This document shows, piece by piece, positions 1 through 10,100 of a stretch of 21,187 nucleotides of DNA (the first letter of the stretch is position 1; every line of letters starts with the position of its first letter). Below the pieces are notes generated by a model. It was given only the letters and a program-made list of their open reading frames with translations. It made no database searches and was not told the DNA's origin. This stretch comes from Sphaeroforma arctica JP610 (Eukaryota; Opisthokonta; Ichthyosporea; Ichthyophonida): assembly GCF_001186125.1 (NCBI RefSeq), contig NW_014040200.1, positions 26,879 through 48,065 of the forward strand, written 5' to 3'. Made by a program: the position numbers and the translations under genes.

Positions 1-2
1 TC

Positions 3-239
3 CATTCCGCGGCACTACACGGCGCAGACCCGATCCGTACCACAGAGGTGGGTACTCTACTTAGTAGGTCAGCAAGCGAATATATGGAACATTCGATAGT
101 AACAGTGTTTTGTCAACAACGGCCCGAATTGACTCATCACATATCTTCCATTGTCGACTCACTTGGCCCAAGCTTCAAACGGGAATTTACTGACCACTTC
201 TTCCCATCAATCTTTCCTGAACCACTACAGCGACTATGA
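3..239 (+). CDS. 3' end of an unrecognised gene (partial, C-terminus)
   Basis: The reading frame is open from the left edge of the window to TGA at 237-239 and gives about 78 residues. The last 50 are mixed hydrophobic and charged and look like ordinary globular protein, with segments such as EHSIVTVFCQQRPELTHHI and FFPSIFPEPLQRL. Poly(A)-type signals follow within 60 bases, as expected for the end of a gene. The 5' part is off the window, and an acceptor at about 44-46 (CCACAG) could make the true exon shorter. I do not recognise the family. It could instead be a chance open frame; the spacing to AATAAA is the main support. Confidence 0.45.
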   Translation, partial: HSAALHGADPIRTTEVGTLLSRSASEYMEHSIVTVFCQQRPELTHHISSIVDSLGPSFKREFTDHFFPSIFPEPLQRL

Positions 240-290
240 GAGCCATACCATATGTTCACACATTGTATCATACATACTTGCCATTTTTGA

Positions 291-325
291 AATAAATAAT
301 ATTATCACTATTGCCTTAGAATAAA
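291..325 (+). terminator. Poly(A) signals after the left-edge gene
   Basis: AATAAA occurs at 291-296 and again at 320-325, 52 and 81 bases after the TGA at 237-239, in AT-rich sequence. This fits cleavage and polyadenylation of the upstream + strand gene. AATAAA is common by chance in AT-rich DNA, so the call rests on position. Confidence 0.4.
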
Positions 326-1165
326 TAAATATCGTATAAATATCGATATAAATAAACGAAATGAGACGTTTAATAAAATTAGGTTTGCCTCGTTGAGACA
401 TTGCCTATATATAATCCTCTCAGTACTGTTTCCGCCGAAGGGATTTTATTTAGTGTTTCGTTGTGGCTCTATTCTGGGGCGAATCCGAGAGACTCATAAA
501 ATCCTATCTTTAGAAAAAAGAAATAAAAATAAAAATACTCTTGACGTCTTTAGTTATTGTCTTAACCAATAACTTATCACTATCAAGAATTACCGACTTT
601 GCCTTCATCAGACTGGCACATCTGGGTGGCTTATCGGAGGATCAACTAGGTAACGTTAATAGTCCCTAGAAACCTATATTCGGTTGAGCCATCTCGCTAC
701 CGAAGTATTCAGATATAAATAAAATTGGAAAGTACACAAGGCTCTATTAATAGAACTAGACCAACTCTTTTATGTTTAGTATTTTACTGAGGCCTTTTAA
801 TGGCCTCATCCAAATATCTGATATGTTAAATGGAAAAGGTTTAATTAATAAAACCATTAAAAACCATTTTAGGAAACTTAAGTTCCTCGTGCTATTAAAA
901 GCACATTTAGGAGACTTAAGTTCCTCGTACTATTAAGAGTGCGCTTATAATTTGCGTACTGATTAAGAGTACGTTTAAACATAGAGTCTAATGCGGAGGC
1001 CCGGCTTATTACAATATCGCCTTGATTGACCGAATCTTAAATTATTTTCCGCAGAGTAATGAAGTCCCCGCATGCGGAAGGCGTCAAATGATACATATTC
1101 GACAATAATAGAACATGGAAATGATATAAGTAATTTGATGGATCATACACAATAAGAAGACATCA
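326..1165. other. AT-rich intergenic DNA with no supported gene
   Basis: All six frames are broken by frequent stops. A TATA-like TATATATAA lies near 405 and A-rich AAATAAA near 520, which together look a little like a promoter followed by a poly(A) signal, as in a solo LTR. I see no matching second copy, no target duplication and no element gene, so I do not call one. The hairpin array inside it is listed separately. Confidence 0.4.
788..973. repeat. Array of short hairpins
   Basis: Successive short inverted repeats are visible: TGAGGCC...TGGCCTCA (788-808), AGGAAACTTAAGTTCCT (871-887), GTGCTATTAAAAGCAC (889-904), AGGAGACTTAAGTTCCT (909-925), an imperfect GTACTATTAAGAGTGC (927-942) and GTACTGATTAAGAGTAC (956-972). 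Two kinds of hairpin alternate with a period of about 38 bases, so this is a tandem duplication of a hairpin pair. Loop and stem changes partly preserve the pairing. The function is unknown. Confidence 0.6.
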
Positions 1166-1372
1166 AGCATACATAAACAAACAAATGTATGTTGTGGTGG
1201 GTGATTCTGTTGTGGTGTTATTGAGGGTTGATATTGTGGAAGTCGATGCTGTACAGGTTTCGGTGGGTGGCACGGGTGTTGTTGTTCTGGTGTTTATTTC
1301 AGGTGGTGACGATGTGATGTTTAGAGAGTTGATGCCTGCTGGATGCCTGTTGCGGGCTCTGGTTGCCTGGGC

Positions 1373-1612
1373 CTAGCTTGGTATGCTGGATATTGTATTG
1401 GTTGTGGGTGTGATTGTGCCAATAGTGCTGGATATAGTTTGTTCGTCAATGGCAGATTGCAGCAAGGCCTCTTCGACAAGCTCTGGGTTTGTCAGTAGTG
1501 TCTCTATTCTAAAAGTATTCTGGCTTGAGGCTTGTTCTATCTCCTCTCCGATGAGTTCATCTATGTCATCTCTATCGGGTATCATTTTGTTTTGCTTTTT
1601 GGAATCTCTCAT
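1373..1612 (-). CDS. Hypothetical 79-residue protein, acidic then Thr-rich
   Basis: The minus-strand ORF starts at ATG 1612-1610. The first residues are basic (MRDSKKQNK), then comes an acidic helix-like stretch (DRDDIDELIGEEIEQ) and a second (NPELVEEALLQSAIDEQ), then a Thr/Ser/Asn-rich tail. The acidic, low-cysteine composition looks more like coding sequence than the + strand ORFs over the same bases. A TATAAATA on the same strand lies about 80 bases upstream of the ATG. The Thr/Pro/Asn-rich composition carries on downstream to about 1166, so this may not be the complete unit, or the gene may be spliced. No family is recognised, and it could be a decayed fragment of a larger gene. Confidence 0.35.
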   Translation of the reverse strand: MRDSKKQNKMIPDRDDIDELIGEEIEQASSQNTFRIETLLTNPELVEEALLQSAIDEQTISSTIGTITPTTNTISSIPS

Positions 1613-1688
1613 ATTTCTGCGTAATACGGTGCGTTATTATGTGTTTTATAACTATGCGAGAGTGGTCTGTGCGTTGAGTTTCAAATAC

Positions 1689-1696
1689 TATTTATA
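1689..1696 (-). promoter_or_regulatory. TATA box for the minus-strand ORF
   Basis: TATAAATA reads on the minus strand about 80 bases upstream of the ATG at 1612. The distance would allow a transcription start near 1660 and a short 5' UTR. Isolated TATA-like words are common in AT-rich DNA. Confidence 0.3.
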
Positions 1697-1745
1697 CTTA
1701 GAACAAAACACTACTATCACCAATCAAACTCAAACTACAGAATAG

Positions 1746-2687
1746 CGTTCTGCCCCCGTATCTATACCGAATCTCGTATCGGCCGTTCTCATGTGTGCCA
1801 TTGTGCGTAGGATACAAATTAAATAATAGAGTACAAAAATCCGCTGCTTTCAACTACTATACAGCTCTTATGCACGCGCCGTAAAAGCAAGATAAAACAT
1901 GTCTCCGATATGATGGGGACTGAAATTGATGAAACTACACCCCGAACTTTTAGTCTCTAACTTTTAATTTTGACGACTGAATTAGTTAGCCAGTGCTTCA
2001 CATATTACGGCCCGCTAACTTGCCTTTCAACGCGTTAAACATTTCGTACATGTAGGCGTATTTCTACAGAACGTGATTTTACTTGGGGGCCTATATATAG
2101 GGAAATTTATGACGGACAGACAAAAGAGTCGTTAATGAAGTCTGGAGAGGACTTCCAAGAACTCCCGCTATTACTTTTGTCTTTTTCTACAAAAAAAACT
2201 TATGACAGAGTATTTCATTGGCTATTTTTTGGCGCTCTGGTCGCCACACGAAAGTATCGGAAAGCGATGACATCATGATGGGCGAATAAAATTGTATGAC
2301 GTCACTACTGACTGACGTGTGGACAAGTACTTTCTTTTAATATGTTTTATTTTGAAAAAACATTTAATACCTATGTAAAATAGTTCTGATGTAAATCTCG
2401 TAAATACGCGACAAGCACGTAGAGAGTCTTTATCTTTCGATCGACCTCAATAGATTGCAGTAGAGTTTCACTAACGTGGGTTGTGGGGTTTGTATTTTAA
2501 TGCTCAGAGTGGAAGGGAACTGATACACACCAAATCCCATAATATCACTTGGCCGATGGCGTGATTTTTAAATATGCGTCAAACTGTCAAGCAACGCGAG
2601 AGTGCATCTTGGAACTGAATACAACCCATCGGACGAGATTGAATACAGGCCGTTGCACCAGATCTGTGGGGGTCACTAAGAGGAAAA
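1746..2687. other. Intergenic region, probable 5' flank of the CABIN1/Hir3 gene
   Basis: No coding frame is supported. The base composition is less AT-rich than 250-1100. It holds the candidate promoter elements listed at 2092-2304 and, if the candidate first exon at 2688 is right, a 5' untranslated region. No repeats or RNA genes were seen. Confidence 0.4.
2092..2304 (+). promoter_or_regulatory. Candidate promoter cluster (TATA, CCAAT, CRE-like)
   Basis: TATATATA lies at 2092-2099 within CCTATATATAGG, an inverted CCAAT box (ATTGG) at 2217-2221, a near-CRE TGACATCATGA at about 2267-2277, a perfect palindromic TGACGTCA at 2297-2304 and a half site TGACG shortly after. The perfect CRE, ATTGG and TATA within 215 bases are suggestive of a regulated or bidirectional promoter between the left genes and CABIN1/Hir3. 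There is no transcript evidence. Confidence 0.3.
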
Positions 2688-2690
2688 ATG
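2688..2690 (+). CDS. Candidate start exon: ATG directly followed by a donor
   Basis: The sequence AGGAAAAATG is followed at once by GTATGTAT, the donor type most used by this gene. The ATG has A-rich upstream context and G at +4, which is good for initiation. Splicing after the ATG is phase 0, which matches the phase 0 acceptor of exon E1 at 4716. The model would give a protein starting M-EAHVVGVYERAL. The family normally has a short N-terminal segment with an 'ALN'-like motif before the first TPR, which this model would lack, so an undetected exon is as likely. Confidence 0.2.
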
Positions 2691-2939
2691 GTATGTATAT
2701 TGATTAGAGCATATACTGTAAAGTGATGTGTCTAGGTATGTATCGTTCAATGTGACAAGGCATCAAGGGCCTGAATACATCCCATCATATCAGGCCGGAG
2801 TGGATACGAGATGTTGAAGTAGATTTGGAAAATTACCGACAGACACTTTTGTATATATGTATTACGCTCAGAACACTGCGAATATATAGTGAACTAGTTA
2901 TTGTGTTGGAAGAATGAAAATGAAGGTCTGGTCTTATGG

Positions 2940-3056
2940 ATGTACCGCGATCTATTGAATTCATGGAAGCAAACACACATCTTATGCACTTGTAACTTTC
3001 TACGCTACATGCGAAGTGTAAAAGAACTTTTAAGTACAGTGGTAGGTTATATAAAA
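2940..3056 (+). CDS. Alternative candidate start exon
   Basis: An open frame from ATG 2940 (second ATG at 3009) runs to a strong donor AAAA|GTAAGT at 3056/3057. It ends in phase 0, as required by exon E1. The last residues would be MRSVKELLSTVVGYIK. I see no clear match to the conserved N-terminus of CABIN1/Hir3, and the earlier part is hydrophobic and cysteine-rich, so this may be chance. Confidence 0.18.
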
Positions 3057-3099
3057 GTAAGTGGTGTATTGAAATCTCACAGACACCCCTGCTGTGCAT

Positions 3100-4715
3100 G
3101 AATGGAGTATGTCCTCAAGTACTCTCCTGCCGTGCACAAATGAAGTATATCCTCACACACCTCTGCGGTACATAGTTCTGTTTTTAAAATTTATATACAG
3201 TGTATATTTGCTCAGAAAACACTTACAAAGTCAGACCTCAGCGCATTTATAAATGGCACTAATAGCTCGGTTGCGAATCAATCGTTTACGTGCACACGAA
3301 CTATCAGTGGATATGTTGCCAATCGATAACGGTGAAAGGCCGTATTGTTGACGCGGTAGTAATGTATATATTGCAGATGTGTACTCAAGTTATAAGAACG
3401 TTGCGCTGATACATGCCCATACGTATACACGACGAGCATGTATACATCTTGTACACGTACAAAGTATTGGGATGCCCATAACGGATCTTTATGAGTCCGT
3501 GGAAATACTTCGGACGTATTATTATATACTCATTCTTGTATGTCTATTTATCACAGCCGATTGCGCTCAGTAGAAGTCATTTACGCGCACGTCTCATGTT
3601 TTGTACAACGTGTGTCCTGTGCAGATTTCCTTTGCGGGGCTCAATCAACAGACAACAACGGAAGACTTCCACAAGCACACAGATGAGGGCCCTACGCGAG
3701 AAGCCTTGGTATGTGTCTTCGTGGCGCATACGTACCCTTCGTACCCATATCCCGTTTATGCGCATGTGGGTCTAGTATTCTGGTTACGCATTCGTTACCT
3801 GGGTGCATTGATTTGCACAAACGCACACACATCCTGTATATACGTATTTGTACTCAGGCTTGTGGTCCAACTGTACATGAATACACACTTCGTGCAAATG
3901 CGCATTTGTACTTGAGTATGTGGTTCTATTGTATATGCTCACACACATCGTTCGTATACGCATCGGCACCTAGTTATGTATTTCTGTTTCATATTCGTGT
4001 ATACATCCTGCATATTATTTTCATCTATTTTTGAGGTTCTATTGCAAATACGCACACACAACAGGCATATGCGCATTCGTCTAGGTATGAGATTCTGTTG
4101 CACATCCGTACATATCCCGTGATCATTCGCTTTGACATCTGAGTATGTGGTTTTATTGCCTATACATACACACACCCTGCATATGCGCATTTGTATCTGG
4201 CCATGTGTTTGTATATGTACAAGGCACTATTCATACCGCAGTATGCGTATAGAACTTTGTGTAAGTGTACAGTCTAAAGCTAGTATATCGTTCGATTCTA
4301 CAAAAACTCGCTGCTCTGACTATTCTAGAATTAGTATAGAAACACATCGTTAGTTCACATGCTTGCTTGAAACATGCATACTTTGTATTCATCATCTCTT
4401 CATTTCAAGTAGTATGTATCTTGTCACGCTGTTACGATTGTCTTTTATCTACAAAGGCTGCTTCTGGTGGGACATTGATCAAACATATGCCAAACTCCAT
4501 GTAAGCATGTAGGTTTTGAGCGCAACTGTCTATAGTACATAGTGTAAGTTGTGATCAGCTATCAGTATGGCTTTATGGTATCCCTACGAATTTCGTGGCG
4601 CAATACCGGATAATACCTATAATATGACTTTCTTCTAGCAATCAAATATGAGCAAACCCTGTTCATCGCGTCTGATTGTCTATCCTCTCCACATCCATGC
4701 ACACACCACAATTAG
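3100..4715. other. Probable first intron or 5' flank; no gene seen
   Basis: Several ORFs of 60-107 codons occur on both strands between 3380 and 4350, but they overlap one another inside degenerate tandem repeats rich in CACACA/TGTGT and GTATAT words, and their translations are Tyr/His/Cys-rich. I treat them as repeat shadows. The rest shows nothing recognisable. Confidence 0.5.
3859..4215. repeat. Degenerate tandem repeat, period about 57 bp, about 7 copies
   Basis: A landmark word of the type TATGTGGTTCTATTG recurs at 3859, 3917, 3975, about 4031, 4086, 4144 and 4202. Each copy is followed by CACACACAxCxTGCATATGCGCATTTGTA-like sequence. Divergence between copies is high. Similar sequence in looser form extends left to about 3380. 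Confidence 0.65.
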
Positions 4716-4763
4716 GAGGCACACGTTGTGGGAGTGTATGAGAGGGCTCTGAGGACACAGAAG
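4716..4763 (+). CDS. CABIN1: CABIN1/Hir3 exon E1 (first TPR helix)
   Basis: Sixteen codons, EAHVVGVYERALRTQK, lie between acceptor CACAATTAG and donor AAG|GTATGT, phase 0 at both ends. It aligns with human EAEAFALYHKALDLQK, the first helix of the TPR domain. It is too short to stand out as an ORF; the match and the flanking splice sites carry the call. It joins in frame to E2 (HGDNKLALELYNEAL). Confidence 0.75.
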
Positions 4764-7070
4764 GTATGTAGTGGTGTGCAATATTGTGAAACTTCAAGGC
4801 TATAGTGCCACATGGCAAAGCAGGCGGCCGTGGTTGTGGTTTTGTAAGTGACAAATACCCTTCGAAATCGAAGCCTTCGCAGGCACTAGCGGCGTGGGTG
4901 TGACATATGTAGCAGATTCGCCACACCAACAGGAGCTTGCTTGTAGCATGCAGTTTTATCTGTTACTTAGTTATAGTCAGTGTAGTAGGTAACTAAAGCG
5001 TCATACTCCTTAGATCCAGTTGTATCGTTTCCACTGGCAGATTGGAGAATGTCATGTTTGCCCCACACCTAGTTATATGAAGTAATCACCCACTCGCGCG
5101 TGTACACGGATACCTGCTTGCTTACATATGCAGTCTGAATATAACGTTGATAAGGCGGAAATTATACCCTTTAGATACGATACACACAGCATTTGCGCAC
5201 GAACTTGCCAACCTGACACAATCTTTCATGCATCATATCACAGCACGGGGACAACAAGCTCGCATTGGAGCTCTACAACGAAGCGCTGATGTCGAAGCAA
5301 ATGGTCGGGGTTGACCGCAAAGTGCTGCGGAATAAGGACCCGCGATCGCACACAATGTTGTGGTTGAAGTATCTGATCAACAAGAACATTGCGCAGCTGT
5401 GTACTACCGACGGGCTGTTCAGCCATTCGTTGCAGTACTTCTTTGAGGTCCGTTCATGAACCCCATCGACGCGTGGGTTGGTAGAATACAGTTGGGGTGT
5501 TGCAGTGTATTGAAGTGCTGTCAGTAAATGCGTACCAGGATAGTGGGATGAGGTTTAGTATTTGAACCTCGTGCCCCGCAATGTATGGTTTTGATTCCCT
5601 TAAAGTCGTGTGTGATTAGATGCCATAGTCGATGTTTTGCCGTGGTCAAAGATGGTGCTAACAGAATGTCCAGTGCATGTTTTGCTTGCACTGTCGCAGG
5701 CAAAGTATGGATGCAGCCAACGCTCAGTAATCTATAAATCTGCATAGACATATCAGCCGTTTAAGAATCGTATTAGCAAAGTGAAATCGGAGTTTGTGGT
5801 AGACGGTGCCATATATATGATTGGCGGAGTCACGTTCAGATTTTGCGGGATATCACAAATTTAGCTGCTGAGTGTTGGGTATTAGGTTCGGTTGTAGTTG
5901 CGTGTCTATGGGCATTTGTCCCATGCCTGCATGGTTCAGCAATGTAATCAAGTATCGCCAATAGTTCGATGAGGCAGTCATTGTGGTGAACTGTGTATGT
6001 ATATGCATGTATGGGCAAATAAACTCACTTTAATGCTCACTATCCTTCCCTCTATCGCGCCTTTACAGGCCTCACATACGCACGTATATACATCGTATCC
6101 ACAATGCATTTTATGTGATATCTACAAACCCATCATATCCGCCTTGTTTTGTATGTGATGTCTACAAGCGCATCATATTCATATGGCATTGTATGTGATA
6201 TCTACGAACACATCGTATTCACATTGCACTCTATGTGCTATCTACAAACACATCTTATCCACGTTGAAATTGTATGCGATATCCATATCTACATCCGAAC
6301 ATACTCGTGGTGCCACCAGCCGCGTGCGAACAATGTACCCCGATTTCTTTAGTCACACCCTCAGTTGCTTCTGGACAATGCCTATGATATAGGGTTCAGC
6401 GCATGTCGCAGCCATTTTTGTTTTGTAAAACACTTAACTAACTATTTCATTCACAGGCTACCAAGATAGAAGACACGGATCCCGTCGTATGGCTCAACTT
6501 CTCGGACGCAGCCGCTCGTGCCGACGACATAGGACTCGCCATTAGCTGTGCACAATCAGCGGTATGTTGTGGGGATATATGTAGTGACAAGTTGGCAAGA
6601 CCCTGTACGCGTTCACGCACATATGCACGTGTATATGCGCATATCTAGACGTGCACGCAGACATACCTGTGAGATGCACTCTGGACGTTCCTAACATATC
6701 CGGTGTATGTTTCATGTTTCACCTCAGCCTATTAACGCAAAGTGCGCACAGCTTGATCTTGCCCCTCCCCATCTTCCCTACGTTTCCCGCGCCTCTCTCG
6801 CTGTCCGATGCCACACACTCTCTGAGTGTTGAGTACATGAATAAAACTGCATCTCATGTCGATGCTTCCGATAGTCTCTGGAGAAAGGGTGTGTGCTGCA
6901 TATGTCAGACGCTTTGTGGACGTATGCTCATCCCGTCTTTCAACCTTCTAACAACAGCTACGAGCTGAACAGCACTGCTGGCCTGCTATCGATCGACTGT
7001 GTGTCCTGTTATTCACAGCTGGAGATTACAGTATGTAGGGGCTATAGAGTGTATATGTATGCCGCATGGG

Positions 7071-7147
<77 letters not shown>

Positions 7148-10100
7148 TGGGCTTGTATGTGTGTATGCTTCGTGTGGGGGGAGAATAATTGTATGTGAAA
7201 GGTGTGGTTCTATTTACGAGTCTCCGTCAGATTTACATATCGATTGACACTGCACACATCCATTCAAAATCAAGTACATAATATGATTTTAAGGTTTGCA
7301 CTTTTGTTAAAAAATAGACTGTGATTTACATCGAGGGTACATATCAATGTTATTGTGGATTGGGATGTGAACGTATTGTGTATCACGTTGTACATATTGT
7401 GTACGCGGATGTATTTGTAGGACGTAGTATGTATATGAATTATTGTGTAAGCGTTTATGGCTTACTTATTATGTATGTATATCGTGTGAATGGGCATATA
7501 CAATGTATTGTTTTAGACGCCACCAATCGGAGTCGACAAGCATCTAAACCAGTGTCATGTTTCCTCGTAAACAATTATAGTCCAAATTGCTCGCACAACA
7601 AGTAGCGCAAGTTTGTTGATCTTCACCTTCATTCAAACCTCACATCATAAATATCTTCACAGGGGACATGAGCTATTTCTAGAACTTCCTCAACCAATAT
7701 ATGCACTAGTATAACACAATTTATACACTCACGAGGAACGCTCGTCGATACTCCACGCCGCAGTGTGTCTCACACTGCACGAAATCTTATGGGCAATACC
7801 ACGCTTAACACTGTACTTGCATACACCCGCCCTGATACGCTACTACACCAGATACACAATTGCATACATAAACACAATCTGTTCCCACCACCACACTATA
7901 TAGCTGGTAGTAGTAGTGTATCTACGACACACAATACATATATACACACACAATCCAAGTCAACACGCACCATAGCAGACGGTAGTATTAGTAGTATCTA
8001 CATCATACACAATACACATCCACACACACAATCCAAGTTAACACCCTTCTTAGCAGGCGGTAGCAGTAGCAGTATCTACATCACATACAATACACATCCA
8101 CACACACAAATTTATATCCTCACCTGCAGATAACAGACGGTAGTAGTAGCAGTATCTACGACACACAATACACATCGACACACACAATACACATCGACAC
8201 ACACAATACACATCGACACACACAATTTATATCCTCACCCGCACATAGCAGACGGTAGTAGTAGCAGTATCTACGACACACAATACACATCGACAGACAC
8301 AATCTATATCCTCCCCCGCACATAACAGACGGTAGTAGTAGCAGTATCTACGACACACACAATACACATCGACACACACAATACACATCGACACACACAA
8401 TTTATATCCTCACCCGCACATAGCAGACGGTAGTAGTAGCAGTATCTACGACACACACAATACACATCCGACACACACAATCTATATCTTCACCCGCACA
8501 TAACTAACGGTAGTAGTAGCAGTATCTACGACACACACAATACACATCGACACACACAATACACATCGACACACACAATTCATATCCTCACCCGCGCATA
8601 ACAGACGGTTGCAATGAGATTATCGCGTACGCTCTTGCGCTCGACCCCCTATATGCCCGAGGTCAGGAACTTGCCAAAGCCATCAGCAGCGATGAGACGC
8701 AGAGGATTAAGCACTACTGGCTCAGAGAAGCACGCACAGCTGGGGATGCGGCAACAGAACGGTAAGACTGAAACCCTAAAACCCTAGAAGAACGGTGGGA
8801 AGAGGAATATGTTTGAGAGCAATGGTCGTCTACGTTAGGAACGGATGACACCTCAAGAGATTTCGATATTTTTTGATAAGTTTGTTGTGTTGGAATGATT
8901 GGGTAACTGTGTGTGTATTGTGGGTCAAAGGTCACCACTTTTGAATCAGAGAAGCACGCACAGCAGGGGATACGGCTACAGAACGGTATGAAGGCAAGTA
9001 TGTAAACGTGTCTACATCTATGTATGTAACGGAGCACAGGGGTTAGGGTTTATTGTTTCAGGAATTTTGAGTATATTCTTATAACGGCGTCTGAATGCTT
9101 GATAGGGATAGCAGTGTGTGTTTACTGGTTCAAAGCTCGGCACGTTTGGCTTAGATCGACTCATCCAGTTGAGTTTTGATAATATAATGATGCGAAAGAG
9201 CTGTATGTTTTTGTTTAAGGGCAAGGTGTCTATGTATATAACGGAGGGTAGAGTACATTTCTATTACAATGTAGAATAGCTTTCTGTGTTTATACGCAGT
9301 AAAAAGCTCCGCACTTTTGGCTTAGGTAGACTTATTCAATTGGCATGTGGTAGTATAAAAGTATGAAAGAGATGTATGTTTGCGTCGAACGATAGTTGTC
9401 TGTCTGTGGCGGAGGACACCCCAGAGGATTTGCGTACATCTTTATTACAACGTAGGATAGCTTGGTTGGCTCTGTGTTTATGTGTAGTACAAAGTTCAGC
9501 ACTTTTGACTCAGAGAGGCACATCTAGCTTGGGATGTGGTAGCATGATGCCATGAAAAGCGATGTATATCTGTGTTTAAGCAATGGTCGTCTGTGTATGT
9601 GTCCGAAAACAACTCTTAAGGGTTTCAGTATATCTCTATTTCAGCGTCGAATTGCGTGGTTGGTAGTGTTTATGTATTAGAAAGTATCTGTTTGTGTCTA
9701 GGTAGTCCAAGGCTAAGCCCTACCGGCTCAGAGCATCACATACATATGGCCCTAGGAACGTATAAAGGTGGGGTGTTTGCACCAGTAGGTACAAAATAGT
9801 CACGAAGGGTCCCACCCATGTGAACTTTGCACATATCTAAGACTTACTACGTTTGTATGAAGTTCAAAAGCGAGTCCGTTCCCTTACCTTCCTGTTGGGT
9901 TCCGATTGGCGCATAAAACAGATCTGACGAGATAGCCTCGGAATTGCAAATTGGTCCTGGAAGACCGAATTTAGCAAGCCGGATTTCGGGATCAGCCAGA
10001 TCTGGAGCATCACATAAAATGACCAACTCGCGCGTTAATAGGAAAAGAAAAGGTGTGTACACGTTTACCAGCATGCCGATTTAGGTTTTTAGGTTTTAGG

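Larger units (their letters stand above)
7031..8604 (+). other. Intron 4 (1.57 kb), repeat-filled
   Basis: Holds a TA microsatellite (7071-7147), GTAT-rich plain sequence (about 7150-7760, nothing recognised) and a minisatellite of acceptor-like units up to the splice site of E5. The 122-codon ORF across 7765-8133 is a shadow of these repeats. Confidence 0.65.

Noticed and set aside
360-1100. A possible solo LTR (TATA-like word, then AAATAAA).
   Set aside because: No second copy, no clear ends, no target duplication and no element gene are visible in the window.
3379-4353. Overlapping ORFs of 60-107 codons on both strands.
   Set aside because: They fall in a 57-bp degenerate repeat and related sequence; translations are Cys/Tyr/His-rich and share repeat periodicity, with no domain.
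6893-7247. ORFs of 82 and 101 codons with Tyr-Ile repeats.
   Set aside because: They read through the (TA)n microsatellite.
7765-8133. A 122-codon ORF rich in Thr, His and Ser.
   Set aside because: It is a translation of the acceptor-type minisatellite inside intron 4.
9847-10074. A 75-codon minus-strand ORF with protein-like segments.
   Set aside because: Part of it lies in the duplicated flank of the telomere block; there is no family match or splice support. A decayed fragment of a transposon gene is possible but cannot be shown.
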